A DNA stretch of 64,000 bases from Aquipuribacter nitratireducens (GCF_037860835.1 NZ_JBBEOG010000006.1:124001-188000); one strand, 5' to 3'; positions 24,357-33,592 are shown, counted from the stretch's first letter. Numbers and translations are program-made. The notes: generated from the letters alone by a model not told the origin.

Positions 24357-26138
24357 GTGACCGACGACCCGGCTGTGCCGCCGCCCGACGGGCGGCTCGT
24401 GGGCGGCCGCTACCGGCTCGGCCGACGCCTCGGCCGCGGCGGCATGGGGGCGGTGTGGCAGGCCAGGGACGAGGTCCTCGACCGCGACGTGGCGGTGAAG
24501 GAGGTGTCGCCCCCGCCCGGGCTCGCGCAGGACGAGCGGGAACGGCTCCGCGAGCGCACGCTCCGCGAGGCCCGCGCTGCGGCGAGGATCCGATCGACCG
24601 CCGCCGTCACGGTCTACGACGTCGTCGAGCACGACGACGAGCCGTGGGTCGTCATGGAGCTGCTGCCCCCGCGCAGCCTCGCCGACGTCCTCCGGGAGGA
24701 CGGCCCGCTCACCCCCCGGCGGGCGGCGCACGTGGGGCTGCGGCTGCTCGAGGCGCTGGTGGCGGCGCACGGAGCCGGGGTGCTCCACCGCGACGTCAAG
24801 CCGTCGAACGTCGTCTTCGACTCCCGCGGCGAGGCCGTGCTCACCGACTTCGGCATCGCCTCGCTCGACGGTGACCCGACCGTCACGACGACCGGCGCCA
24901 TCATCGGCTCGCCCGGGTACGTGGCACCGGAACGAGCGCACGGCGGTCCGGCGAGCACCGCCTCCGACCTGTGGTCGCTCGGGGTGACGCTCGCGACCGC
25001 CGTGCACGGGCGGTCGCCCTTCGAGCGGGAGACACCGCTCGCGACGATGCTCGCCGCGGTCCAGGACCCGCTGCCGGACGCCGTCGCCACCGGCCCGCTC
25101 GGGGCCGTGGTGTCCGGTCTGCTCGAGAAGGACCCCGCCGACCGGCTCGACGCGGCTGCGGCACGGCGGCTCCTCGACGAGGTGGCGGCCGCCGGGACGG
25201 ACGAGACCGCCACCCAGGCTCCGCCGGGACCGGTGGCGCCGGCGCCGCCGCTGACGCCGCCCGACGGCGGTCCCGGTACCCGACCGACGGCCGAGCGCAC
25301 GCAGGCTCTGCGTCCGGTCGCTGCGGGGGCGGTGCGTGAGGGAACGGCGGGACGTCGCCGGCCGGCAGTGCTGGGCGTCGTCGCCGCGGTGCTCGGTGTG
25401 CTGCTCGTGGGGGCTGTCGTGGCGGCTCTCCTCGACCTGCCGGGAGGGTCGTCCGGCGAGGCCGCGCCGGCGCCGAGCGCGACCGCGCCGTCGGCGCGCG
25501 CGGAGCCGACGGCCGGGAGCGCCGCGCCCGAGGGGTCCGAGGACCCGGCCCGCGACCCCGACCCGGGCGGCGCGGACGGAGGCGGCACGGACGAGGGCGA
25601 CCCGGACGGAGGCGACACGGACGCAGGCGACACGGACGAGGACGGCCCGGACGAGGACGGCCCGGACGAGGACGGCACGGCACGGGGTGACGGAGCCGTC
25701 CCCGACGGCTTCGAGCGCTACGACAACGGGCGGTACTCCCTCGTCGTGCCGGCCGGGTGGTCGGCGGAGCCGGACGGGGACACGCGGGTCCGGTTCCAGG
25801 ACCCGGACTCGCGTCGCTACCTCCTCGTGGAGGAGGGCGGCGAGCCGTCCGGCGAGCCGGTCGAGGACTGGCAGGCGCAGGAGCCGGTGGTGGCCGGGCG
25901 GCTGGACGGCTACGAGCTGCTCGGCATCGAGGAGGCCGACTTCCGCGGCTTCGAGGCCGCGGACTGGCAGTTCACGTGGGAGCCGGGTGGCGGGACCGTG
26001 CGGGTCCTCAACCGGAACGTCGTCGACGAGCGGAGCGACCGCGCCTTCGCCCTGTACTGGCAGGTCCCGGTCGAGCAGTGGGATGACAGTCGCCCGCTCT
26101 TCGACGAGGTCGCCCGCTCCTTCCGCCCCGCCCGCTGA
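24357..26138 (+). CDS. Membrane-anchored serine/threonine protein kinase
   Basis: 593 residues, GTG start. The Hanks-type kinase domain (about 17-275) has GRGGMGAVW, K48 in VAVKEV, catalytic HRDVKPSN, DFG and APE. After a Pro-rich linker a single membrane helix (about 337-360) leads to an extracytoplasmic part. That part begins with a very acidic Asp/Gly repeat region (about 395-445) and ends in a folded domain (about 450-593) that resembles no PASTA repeat. A kinase inside and a sensor outside imply signal-dependent phosphorylation; the signal is unknown and there is no adjacent phosphatase or FHA gene. Confidence 0.93.
   Translation: MTDDPAVPPPDGRLVGGRYRLGRRLGRGGMGAVWQARDEVLDRDVAVKEVSPPPGLAQDERERLRERTLREARAAARIRSTAAVTVYDVVEHDDEPWVVMELLPPRSLADVLREDGPLTPRRAAHVGLRLLEALVAAHGAGVLHRDVKPSNVVFDSRGEAVLTDFGIASLDGDPTVTTTGAIIGSPGYVAPERAHGGPASTASDLWSLGVTLATAVHGRSPFERETPLATMLAAVQDPLPDAVATGPLGAVVSGLLEKDPADRLDAAAARRLLDEVAAAGTDETATQAPPGPVAPAPPLTPPDGGPGTRPTAERTQALRPVAAGAVREGTAGRRRPAVLGVVAAVLGVLLVGAVVAALLDLPGGSSGEAAPAPSATAPSARAEPTAGSAAPEGSEDPARDPDPGGADGGGTDEGDPDGGDTDAGDTDEDGPDEDGPDEDGTARGDGAVPDGFERYDNGRYSLVVPAGWSAEPDGDTRVRFQDPDSRRYLLVEEGGEPSGEPVEDWQAQEPVVAGRLDGYELLGIEEADFRGFEAADWQFTWEPGGGTVRVLNRNVVDERSDRAFALYWQVPVEQWDDSRPLFDEVARSFRPAR
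25635..25679 (+). repeat. 15-base tandem repeat in the kinase linker
   Basis: Three in-frame copies of GACGAGGACGGCCCG (the last ends ACG), encoding Asp-Glu-Asp-Gly-Pro units within the acidic extracytoplasmic linker. Copy number may vary between strains without disturbing the frame. Confidence 0.8.
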
Positions 26139-26189
26139 CGACGCCCGTCCGCACTGCGGGAAGTCAGGTCGTGGAGGGAGTGGCCCGGC

Positions 26190-26936
26190 TCAGAGCCAGC
26201 GCGGCAGGACGGGCAGGGGCGCCCCCGTGGCCGTGGCGAGGCCGGTGGTCGGGCCGCGGCCGCTCACCCACAGCAGGAGCCGGACGGCGCGACCGCGTAC
26301 GAGGACCGCGTCGGGGGCGTCGGGTCCGAGGGACCAGGCACCGGGCTCGTCGTCGGCCTCCAGCCGGACGGGTGGGCAGGCCTCGGCACGGCCGACCGTG
26401 CGGGTGACGTCGCTGAGCAGCTCGTGCAGGAGCCGCGGCGGGCCGCCCGCGAGGGCTGCCTCGGGGCCGCCCGGCGCGTCGAGGTCGGCGGCGTGCAGCC
26501 AGACCTCGCGGGTGCGCAGCCACGGCAGCATCGCGGCGCGGACCTCGCGGCCCTGCCCGGCGACGACACGGGCGTCCCACGCCTCGCCCACCAGCCCGTC
26601 GAGGGCGTCCTCGAGCACCGCCGCGGTGCCGCGCAGGTCGGCCCGCAGCGCGGCGGGCGACTGCTGCGACGACCGCTCGATGTCGCCGTCCCTGGCCTCG
26701 CGGCTGGCGTACATCGGCGTCTCGACACCGGTACGGGCCCACGTCGCGAGCCGGGCGAGGGCCTCGGCGTTCCGCGCGACGTGCGCGACGACGTGGCTGC
26801 GGCGCCACCCCGGCAGCAGGCTCGCACCTCCGAGCGCGTCGTCGCCGAGCGCGTCGACGAGGGCGAGGAGCCGCTGCGTGCCGGCCACCTCCCACGCCCG
26901 GGTGGTCGCGGGGTCGTGGCGCGGCGCGGCCACCAC
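26190..26936 (-). CDS. Maleylpyruvate isomerase-family mycothiol-dependent protein
   Basis: 248 residues. The N-terminal MDMPI/DinB-like bundle has GWRRSHVVAHVARNAEAL with the two His of the metal site, and a long C-terminal domain follows as in mycothiol maleylpyruvate isomerases. These enzymes use mycothiol, the actinobacterial thiol, in isomerisation or detoxification. There is no gentisate pathway nearby, so the substrate is unknown. GTG at 26936, 3 bases after the upstream ABM-domain gene, suggests one operon. Confidence 0.85.
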   Translation of the reverse strand: MVAAPRHDPATTRAWEVAGTQRLLALVDALGDDALGGASLLPGWRRSHVVAHVARNAEALARLATWARTGVETPMYASREARDGDIERSSQQSPAALRADLRGTAAVLEDALDGLVGEAWDARVVAGQGREVRAAMLPWLRTREVWLHAADLDAPGGPEAALAGGPPRLLHELLSDVTRTVGRAEACPPVRLEADDEPGAWSLGPDAPDAVLVRGRAVRLLLWVSGRGPTTGLATATGAPLPVLPRWL

Positions 26937-26939
26937 CGC

Positions 26940-27248
26940 TCAGCCCGCCACGCGGCGCAGCACCGTGACCTCGGGCTCGCCGACGACGAGCCGGGGGAGG
27001 TTCTCGCGCAGGTCCTGCACCCACGGTGTGCGGTCGTGGACGGCGTGCGCGTCGCGACTCGCCCACTCCTCGACGAACGTCAGGCGCAGCGGGTCGTCGG
27101 GGTGCTCGTGGAGGTCGTAGCGCAGGCAGCCGTCCTCGGTGCGGGTGAGGCCGACGAGGGTGACGAGGCGCTCGCGCAGCTCCTCGACGGTGTCGGGGCG
27201 GGCGGTGAAGCCGACGACCATGACGAGGCCGGCTGGGGGGTGCTCCAC
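26940..27248 (-). CDS. ABM-domain putative quinol monooxygenase
   Basis: 102 residues forming one antibiotic-biosynthesis-monooxygenase (dimeric alpha-beta barrel) domain: VVGFTARPDTVEELRERL, EDGCLRYDLHEHPDDP and FVEEWASRDA, matching YgiN-like proteins. GTG start. It is paired with the mycothiol-dependent gene downstream, so a small redox or detoxification unit acting on quinones or aromatics is plausible. Confidence 0.82.
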   Translation of the reverse strand: MEHPPAGLVMVVGFTARPDTVEELRERLVTLVGLTRTEDGCLRYDLHEHPDDPLRLTFVEEWASRDAHAVHDRTPWVQDLRENLPRLVVGEPEVTVLRRVAG

Positions 27249-27283
27249 GCGCCCACCGTAGGACCGACGCCCCCGCCCCCGCC

Positions 27284-27289
27284 TACCCT
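27284..27289 (+). promoter_or_regulatory. Putative -10 box, leaderless type
   Basis: TACCCT ends 6 bases before the GTG of the uridine-kinase-like gene. There is no Shine-Dalgarno sequence, so the mRNA is predicted to start at the GTG. Confidence 0.35.
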
Positions 27290-27295
27290 GCGCGC

Positions 27296-27949
27296 GTGCC
27301 GCCCACCGTCCGTCCGCTCACACCGGCCGCCCTCGCGGCGCTCGTCGTGGCCGCCGCGGCCGAGCGCCTCGGCGAGGCGAGGGAGCGCGGCGTCGCGGTG
27401 CGCGTCGGGGTCGACGGCGCGCTGGCTGCGGACACCGGCCCGCTCGCCGACCTCGTCGCCGACCACGCCCTCGCGACCGGGGTCGGCGCGCTGCGGGTGC
27501 GGGCGCGCGACTTCCTCCACCGCCGCTCCGTCCGCCTCGAGCACGGACCGGCCGACGTCGACGCCGCCTACGAGCGCGCCGTCGACTGGGCGGCCCTGCA
27601 GCGGGAGGTGCTGGAGCCGCTCGGCGACCCCGCTCGCCTGACGTGGCTGCCGCGGCTGCGCGACCCCGACACCGACCGCGCGGCGCGGGAACCGGTCCGG
27701 ACCGCGGGACCGGGAGCGCTCCTCGTCGTCGACGGGCCGTACCTGCTGCGCTGGGAGCTCACCGGCGACCTCGACGTCGTCGTGCACCTGCAGACCTCCG
27801 ACGCCGCCCTGCGCCGCCGGGTCCCCGACGGGGACCCGGCCCCCGGGGCGTGGGCGCGCTACGTCGGCGAGACCGCCCCGGCCGAGCGGGCCGACCTCGT
27901 CGTGCGCGCCGAGCACCCGGACCGACCGGCGCTCGTCACACCGGGCTGA
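27296..27949 (+). CDS. Uridine kinase-like P-loop-fold protein
   Basis: 217 residues. The layout follows actinobacterial uridine kinase-like proteins: an N-terminal helix, a nucleotide-binding strand, RARDFLHRRSVRLEHG, a LLVVDGPYLLRWEL segment and a C-terminal RYVGETAP region. The expected Walker A sequence is degenerate: GVDGALAADTG (about residues 38-48) lacks the GKS/GKT signature, so ATP binding and kinase activity are doubtful. Its last 14 bases overlap the convergent GGDEF gene. Confidence 0.65.
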   Translation: MPPTVRPLTPAALAALVVAAAAERLGEARERGVAVRVGVDGALAADTGPLADLVADHALATGVGALRVRARDFLHRRSVRLEHGPADVDAAYERAVDWAALQREVLEPLGDPARLTWLPRLRDPDTDRAAREPVRTAGPGALLVVDGPYLLRWELTGDLDVVVHLQTSDAALRRRVPDGDPAPGAWARYVGETAPAERADLVVRAEHPDRPALVTPG

Positions 27950-29732
27950 CCGCCCCGCGCGCCCGCCGCTTGGCCCGGTACATCTGCCGGTCGGCGGCGT
28001 CGAGCGCCTCCGCCGCGGCGTCCGGTCCGCTGCCCTCGACGGGGTGGGCGACACCGATGCTGACGCCCACCTCGAGGAGACCGACCGAGGTGCGGAACGG
28101 CCTCGCGAGCGAGGCCTGCAGCCGCGCGGTCACGGACGCGACGTCCGGTTCGGCGACGGCCTCGCACAGCACGACGAACTCGTCGCCGCCCAGCCGCGCC
28201 ACGGTGTCGCTGGGCCGGACGAGCCCGAGCAGCCGCTCGGCCACGGCGACGAGCACCTCGTCCCCGACCGCGTGGCCGTGCGTGTCGTTGACGGCCTTGA
28301 AGCGGTCGAGGTCGCAGAACAGCACCGCGTGCCGGGACCCGTCCCGGGCCGACAGGGCGAGGGCGTGCCCGAGCCGCTCGAGCAGGAGCAGCCGGTTCGG
28401 CAGCCCCGTGAGGGGGTCGTGGAGCGCGAGCGCGGCGAGCCGCTGCTCGACCGCCCGGCGCTCCTGCAGGTCCTCGACCTGGGTGACGAGCTGCCGCCCG
28501 CCGTCGGGGGCCGTGACGACGGCGAGGGACAGGGCCCCCCACATCTCCTCGCCGCGGCGGTGCCGGTAGCGGACGGTCAGCCGGGTCGTCGTGACCGAGC
28601 CGTCGAGCAACGAGCGCCGGGCGGCGGCGACCTCACCGGCGTCGTCCGGGTGGAGCACGTCCTCGGCCGGACGCCCGAGCAGCTCGTCCCGGTTGTGGCC
28701 GAGCCAGGCGCAGAGCGCGGGGTTGACGTCGAGCCACGTGCCGTCCGCTCCCGTCACCGCGAGCGGGCTGGGGGCCCGGTCGAAGGCGCTGCGGAAGCGT
28801 TCCTCGCTGCTGCGCAGCTCCGCCTCCTGCCGGCGCTGCGCGGTGACGTCAGCCATCGCCACGACGGCCCCCCGGGTCCGCCCGTCGGGGCCGAGCAGGC
28901 GGCGCGCCGACGCCACCACGAGCACCGGGTCGCGTCCGGGCACGGCGATCGACATGGCGACGCCGTCGACGCGGTCCTCGGTCAGCGCACGCAGCAGCGG
29001 GACGTCCGCGGCGGGCAGCGGCGTCCGTCCGTCCGGCTCGCACAGGTGGTAGCGGGCGGGCAGCTCCTCCGAGGCGACCACGGGGTCGGCGTCGGCGCCG
29101 TGCCACTCGCGCGCCGTGCGGTTGAAGAGGCTGACGCGGCCGGCGGCGTCGGACACGACGATCCCGACGGCAGCCGTCTCGAGGACGGTGTCGAGCAGCT
29201 GGTGCCGCTCCTGCTCGACCCGGGCGGCCTTCGCCCGCTCGAACATCGCGACGACCAGCGCGGCGCAGTCCTCGAGACGGGACAGCTGCTCGTCGTCGAG
29301 GGCGAACGGCACGCTGTCGAAGACGCACAGGCTGCCGAGCACGTGCCCGGCCGGGCTGCGCAGCGGGACGGAGGCGTACCCGCGGACCCGGGCGTAGCGC
29401 CCGTCGACCCACGGGTTGGTCCAGAAGCGGGGGTCGTGCCGGGCGTCGACGGCCGTGACGGTCTCCTCCGTCTGCACCGTGACGTCACACATCGCGTGCT
29501 CGCGGGGGGAGTCCCCGCCCTCGAACCCGACCGTGGTGAGCTGGCACTGCCGGGACGTGTCGAGGAGGTTGAGGGTCGCGGTCGGGACGCCGGCCAGGTG
29601 CGCGGCGACCCGGACCAGGGCCTCGAGCTCCGGCGCGGGCGGGGTGTCGAGCACCCCGTAGCCGTGCAGCGCCTCCAGCCGCGCCCGTTCCCGCTCGTGG
29701 TCGCGGTCGGACCGCCCGTGCCCACCGCCCAT
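27936..29732 (-). CDS. GAF-PAS-PAS-GGDEF diguanylate cyclase
   Basis: 598 residues. A GAF domain (about 15-165), two PAS domains (about 175-290 and 300-415) and a GGDEF domain (about 425-590) with intact RLGGDEF near residue 514. An RPSD inhibitory I-site lies exactly 5 residues upstream, so the enzyme should make c-di-GMP with product inhibition. No EAL domain or membrane segment is present; the sensor part is cytoplasmic and may read redox, light or small ligands. The ATG at 29732 is the first codon that gives the GAF domain; the open frame continues upstream but reads the antisense of the KhtTU genes. Confidence 0.93.
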   Translation of the reverse strand: MGGGHGRSDRDHERERARLEALHGYGVLDTPPAPELEALVRVAAHLAGVPTATLNLLDTSRQCQLTTVGFEGGDSPREHAMCDVTVQTEETVTAVDARHDPRFWTNPWVDGRYARVRGYASVPLRSPAGHVLGSLCVFDSVPFALDDEQLSRLEDCAALVVAMFERAKAARVEQERHQLLDTVLETAAVGIVVSDAAGRVSLFNRTAREWHGADADPVVASEELPARYHLCEPDGRTPLPAADVPLLRALTEDRVDGVAMSIAVPGRDPVLVVASARRLLGPDGRTRGAVVAMADVTAQRRQEAELRSSEERFRSAFDRAPSPLAVTGADGTWLDVNPALCAWLGHNRDELLGRPAEDVLHPDDAGEVAAARRSLLDGSVTTTRLTVRYRHRRGEEMWGALSLAVVTAPDGGRQLVTQVEDLQERRAVEQRLAALALHDPLTGLPNRLLLLERLGHALALSARDGSRHAVLFCDLDRFKAVNDTHGHAVGDEVLVAVAERLLGLVRPSDTVARLGGDEFVVLCEAVAEPDVASVTARLQASLARPFRTSVGLLEVGVSIGVAHPVEGSGPDAAAEALDAADRQMYRAKRRARGAVSPV

Positions 29733-29816
29733 CGGCGCACCACCTTCGTCATCTCCCCCGGCGACGCGGTGTATCGGCAGGTTCCCTCCCGAGGATGAGC
29801 CCGCGAGGATGACGGG

Positions 29817-30314
29817 GTGAGCACCCCACGCCCCCTGGAGGTCCAGGAGACGCCCCTGCCCGGCATCGGGCTGCGGCACGACTTCCGCACCGAGCGCGGC
29901 CGGCACGTCGGGGTCGTCACGTACCGCAGCGGGCGGCGCGAGCTCCTGCTGTACGACGACCGCGACGAGGACGAGGTCGCGCACGCGCTCGTCCTCAGCG
30001 AGGAGGAGAGCAGCGGCCTGGCCGGGCTGCTGGGGGCGCCGCGGCTCGTCCAGCACCTCGAGGACGCGATCCACCACGTACCGGGGGTCGTGGTCCATCG
30101 CATCGACCTCGACTCCCGCTCCCCCTTCGCCGGCCGGCCGCTCGGTGACACGGCGGCACGGACCCGCACCGGCACGTCCGTCGTCGCCCTCCTGCGCGGC
30201 GACACCGTCGTCGCCTCGCCCGGGCCGCAGGACCGGCTGGAGGCCGGGGACGTGCTCGTCGTCGTCGGCACCCCCGGCGGGGTCGAGGCCCTCACCGAGC
30301 TGCTGCGCGGCTGA
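29817..30314 (+). CDS. khtT: KhtT-like regulatory subunit of a K+/H+ antiporter
   Basis: 165 residues, GTG start. The N-terminal half is the KhtT-type domain (ETPLPGIGLRHDF, RRELLLYDD). The C-terminal half (about 85-160) is TrkA-C/RCK-C with LEAGDVLVVVGTPGGVEAL. In Bacillus subtilis KhtT gates the KhtU antiporter in response to pH and c-di-AMP. The antiporter gene follows 3 bases downstream, the same arrangement. Confidence 0.85.
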   Translation: MSTPRPLEVQETPLPGIGLRHDFRTERGRHVGVVTYRSGRRELLLYDDRDEDEVAHALVLSEEESSGLAGLLGAPRLVQHLEDAIHHVPGVVVHRIDLDSRSPFAGRPLGDTAARTRTGTSVVALLRGDTVVASPGPQDRLEAGDVLVVVGTPGGVEALTELLRG

Positions 30315-30317
30315 CTG

Positions 30318-31508
30318 GTGGCGCTCGACCACACCGCCGTGCTCCTGCTGGAGCTCGGGGCCCTCGTGGTCGGCCTGTCCCTGCTCGCGGGGCTCGCCGC
30401 CCGCCTCGACCTGCCGGCCGTGCCGCTGTACCTCGTCGCCGGGCTGGCGCTCGGGCAGGGTGGCCTCGTAGCCCCGACGGAGAGCGAGGCGTTCCTCGCC
30501 ACGGCCGCGGAGGTCGGGGTGCTGCTCCTCCTGCTGTCCCTCGGGCTGGAGTTCTCCGCCGAGGAGCTCGTCGGGACGCTGCGCCGCCAGGCCCCCGTCG
30601 GCGGGCTCGACCTCGTCCTCAACGGGGTGCCCGGGGTCGTCGCCGGCCTCCTGCTCGGGCTCGGACCGGCGGGTGCGCTCGCGCTCGGCGGCGTCACGTA
30701 CATCTCCTCCTCCGGTGTCGTCGCGAAGGCGCTGCGCGACCTCGGCCGCCTCGGCAACCGCGAGACGCCCGCGGTCCTCGGGGTGCTCGTCATCGAGGAC
30801 CTCGCGATGGCGGTCTACCTCCCGGTGCTCACCGTCGTCGTCACCGGCGCGGGGCTGCTCGCGGGGCTCGGGGTGGTGGCCGTGGCGGTCGGGGTCGTCA
30901 CCGTCGTGCTCGTCGTCGCGCTGCGGCACGGTCCCCGGCTCACGCGGCTCCTGCCGGTGCGCCCCGAGCTCCTCACCCTCGCGGTCGTCGGCCTCACCCT
31001 GCTGGTGGCCGGCATCGCGGAGGCCGCGCAGGTCAGCGCCGCCGTCGGGGCGTTCCTCGTCGGCGTCGCGGTGTCCGGGGACGTCGCCGACAAGGTCCGG
31101 GACCTCCTCGCCCCGCTGCGCGACCTGTTCGCCGCCGTGTTCTTCGTGTGGTTCGGCATCGGCATCGACCCCACGTCCCTGCTGCCGGTGCTCGCCCCCG
31201 CCGCCGTGCTGGCGGCCGTCACGGCGGCGACGAAGGTCGCGACCGGGTGGGTCGCCGCCGGCCGGGAGGGGGTCGGGCCCCGCGGCCGGCTCCGCGCCGG
31301 CACCGCGCTCGTGCCGCGGGGGGAGTTCAGCATCGTCGTCGCCGGCCTCGCCGCGCCGGCGCTCGGGGCCGCCGGTGCCGTGCTCGCGGCGCTGAGCGCG
31401 TGCTACGTCCTCCTCCTCGCGGTCGGCGGACCGCTCCTCATGCGGGTCTCGGACCCGGTCGCCGACCGGTTGCGGCTCGGCGCGCACCGGGCCCGGGGCG
31501 TCACGTGA
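30318..31508 (+). CDS. khtU: KhtU-like CPA2 K+/H+ antiporter
   Basis: 396 residues with about 12 membrane helices and no cytoplasmic RCK domain, unlike the antiporter at 14755. Kef-type motifs include LLLLSLGLEFSAEEL and TYISSSGVVAKAL, with the acidic pair in VLVIEDLAMA. It should expel K+ in exchange for protons under control of the KhtT-like subunit. Its last 8 bases overlap a convergent WYL gene. Confidence 0.88.
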   Translation: MALDHTAVLLLELGALVVGLSLLAGLAARLDLPAVPLYLVAGLALGQGGLVAPTESEAFLATAAEVGVLLLLLSLGLEFSAEELVGTLRRQAPVGGLDLVLNGVPGVVAGLLLGLGPAGALALGGVTYISSSGVVAKALRDLGRLGNRETPAVLGVLVIEDLAMAVYLPVLTVVVTGAGLLAGLGVVAVAVGVVTVVLVVALRHGPRLTRLLPVRPELLTLAVVGLTLLVAGIAEAAQVSAAVGAFLVGVAVSGDVADKVRDLLAPLRDLFAAVFFVWFGIGIDPTSLLPVLAPAAVLAAVTAATKVATGWVAAGREGVGPRGRLRAGTALVPRGEFSIVVAGLAAPALGAAGAVLAALSACYVLLLAVGGPLLMRVSDPVADRLRLGAHRARGVT

Positions 31509-32598
31509 GGCGGTGGTGCTCCAGCAGCCGGGCGGCGACCTCGCGGTCGGCCTCGGCGAGCCCGGGCGGGTCGAGGACGAACGCCCCGGCGCCCGCGACG
31601 GCCAGGAGGAGCCCCACCCGCTCCCGGACGGGCGGCAGCACCTCCGCGACGAGGAGGACACCGTCCTCGTCGGCCGCCTCCAGGCGCACGTCCTCCGCGA
31701 ACCGCTCGACCACCCACGCCCGGTCCGCCGGCAGCACGAGCCGGACCCGGGTCGGACGACGGGCGGCAGCGACCCGCTCGTCCGCGTCGGCGGGTCGCTC
31801 GAACGTGTCGGGCAGCACCTCGTGGTCGCGGATGCCGGACACGAGGTACGTCCGGGGCTGCCCGTCGGCGTCGAGGGGGCCGGCGTCGACCTCGTAGCCG
31901 CGGCGGGTGCTCACGACCCGGTACGGCTCGACGACCCGCTCGACGACGCCCGGGCGCCACGCGCGGGCGTAGACGATCCGCACCCTCCGCTGCGCGGTCG
32001 CCGCGCGGCGAAGGTCGGCGGCGACGTCGGCGCCGACGAGGACCGCGCCGCCGAGCAGGGGCGGCGCGGTGGCGCCGTCGCGTGCGCCGTCCCGTGCGCC
32101 GTCCCCTGCGTCGTCGCCCGCCTCCGCGAGCCCGTCGACGCCGCCGAGCACCCCGTCGCCGAGCCGGCGCACCGCCGCGGCGAGCGCGGCGTTGTCCGGC
32201 TCCAGCGCCGACAGCTCCGACGCCGCCCGGTACAGCACCCCGAGCTCGCCCGGGGAGAGGAACGCGACGCCGAGCTCCTGGAGCGGGCTGTCGTCGACGA
32301 GCCGCACGACCTGCGCCGACGCGAGGTCGGTCTCGGCGAGGGCCCCGTCCCCGGTCGGGGCGAGGAACTCCAGGGCGCACGAGCGGAGCCCGACCGCGCC
32401 GGCGTCGACGACGTCGGCGAGGAAGAACACCTCGAGCTCCTCGCGCAGCTGCGCCTCGTGCACGTCGAGGTCGGCGGCGAGGTCGCTGATCGGCAGGCCG
32501 TCGGGGTGGTGTCGCAGCAGCTGCAGCGCCCGAGGGACGTGCGCGAGCCGGCTCGCGTACCGGGCGACGCCGCCCGCGGGTCGCGCCGCGGCCGTCAC
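31501..32598 (-). CDS. WYL-domain transcriptional regulator (second of pair)
   Basis: 365 residues. An N-terminal winged HTH (LLRHHPDGLPISDLAADLDVHEAQL, read in pieces), a WYL domain in the middle (about 200-280) and a WCX C-terminal domain. Gly-Tyr-Glu stands where Trp-Tyr-Leu would be expected. A linker near residue 170 repeats GARDGARDGA. GTG overlaps the stop of the first WYL gene, an arrangement like PafB-PafC. PafBC control DNA-damage genes in mycobacteria; the proteasome and tatA genes that flank true pafBC are absent here, so orthology is unproven. Confidence 0.8.
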   Translation of the reverse strand: MTAAARPAGGVARYASRLAHVPRALQLLRHHPDGLPISDLAADLDVHEAQLREELEVFFLADVVDAGAVGLRSCALEFLAPTGDGALAETDLASAQVVRLVDDSPLQELGVAFLSPGELGVLYRAASELSALEPDNAALAAAVRRLGDGVLGGVDGLAEAGDDAGDGARDGARDGATAPPLLGGAVLVGADVAADLRRAATAQRRVRIVYARAWRPGVVERVVEPYRVVSTRRGYEVDAGPLDADGQPRTYLVSGIRDHEVLPDTFERPADADERVAAARRPTRVRLVLPADRAWVVERFAEDVRLEAADEDGVLLVAEVLPPVRERVGLLLAVAGAGAFVLDPPGLAEADREVAARLLEHHRLT

Positions 32599-33506
32599 GG
32601 CCGGCCCGCCACGACGGCCCGCAGGTGGTCGCGGACCTCGTCGCGCAGGTCGTCGGGACCGACGAGGCGGACGCGGCTGCCGAGCTCGTAGAGGCGCCCG
32701 CGGAACGCGGTGCGGTGGGTGACGGGCACGCGCACGAGGACGGGCAGGTCCTCCTCCCCGACCCCGACGACCGCCGGCTCCGCCTCGACGACGTCGGCGC
32801 CGCCGAGCATGGCCCGCACGTGCGGGACGTGTTCCGGGGCGGTCCGCAGGAACGCGTCGACCGGCGCGTCGACCTGCCACGTGACGGGGTCGATGCTGAG
32901 GTGGGCGCCCGCGGGCCGCGGGTCGGCGGTGCCGGGCCGGTCGAGGCGGACGTCGAGCATGCGGTCGAGGCGGAACGTCTTCGACTCGCTCGCGCCGTCC
33001 TCCCGGGCCCGCAGGTACCAGCCGCCGGCCCGCAGGGACACCTGCTGCGGGTGCACGTCCCGCTCGCTGCCCCGGTAGGTGAAGCGCAGCCGGCAGCGCC
33101 GCCGCACGGCACGCTGCGCCGCCTCCGGGTCACCGACCCGCTCCCGGCGCGCGACGAAGGCCGGGGGCCCGTCCGCCGGCCCGCTGGGACCGAGGTCCTC
33201 GCCGAGCCCGGACAGGTCGGCGGCGCGCGCGACCCGCTGCAGCTCGGCCTGCTCCTCCGGTGAGAACTGGACGCGCAGGCGCAGGTCGCCCGCGACGAGC
33301 CGGTAGCGCGCGTTCTCGCCGCTCGCCCCGACGTTGCGGATCTCCCAGCCGAGCCGCGTGAGGTGCCCGATGTCGCGGGTGAGCTGCCGCCGCCGGTCCT
33401 CGGGCTCCGCGGCGCCGTACCCGACGTGGGCGAGCAGCCGGTCCGTCGACGCCGTCCGCTCCGGGGAGCGGGAGAGGACGAAGAGGATCTGGGTGAGGCG
33501 CTCCAT
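32595..33506 (-). CDS. WYL-domain transcriptional regulator (first of pair)
   Basis: 303 residues from ATG 33506; an alternative in-frame ATG at 33584 adds 26 residues of Gly/Pro-rich sequence. The HTH starts at once (ERLTQILFVLSRSP) and is followed by a WYL domain with the named signature GGWYLRAREDG and a WCX domain. WYL domains bind single-stranded nucleic acid or small ligands. Coupled to the second WYL gene, it probably acts as half of a heterodimer. Confidence 0.82.
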   Translation of the reverse strand: MERLTQILFVLSRSPERTASTDRLLAHVGYGAAEPEDRRRQLTRDIGHLTRLGWEIRNVGASGENARYRLVAGDLRLRVQFSPEEQAELQRVARAADLSGLGEDLGPSGPADGPPAFVARRERVGDPEAAQRAVRRRCRLRFTYRGSERDVHPQQVSLRAGGWYLRAREDGASESKTFRLDRMLDVRLDRPGTADPRPAGAHLSIDPVTWQVDAPVDAFLRTAPEHVPHVRAMLGGADVVEAEPAVVGVGEEDLPVLVRVPVTHRTAFRGRLYELGSRVRLVGPDDLRDEVRDHLRAVVAGRP

Positions 33507-33592
33507 CGGCCCCCGCTGGTCCCGGCCACCTGCTCCCCCGGCGCCGGGCGGGGCCGGCTCGATGACGTCGTCCACGCCCCGCATGCTGCCCG

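Noticed and set aside
29733-31661. Upstream extension of the GGDEF gene to 31661 as a giant protein
   Set aside because: The extra 640 residues read antisense to khtT and khtU and contain no domain; an ATG lies right at the GAF domain start.
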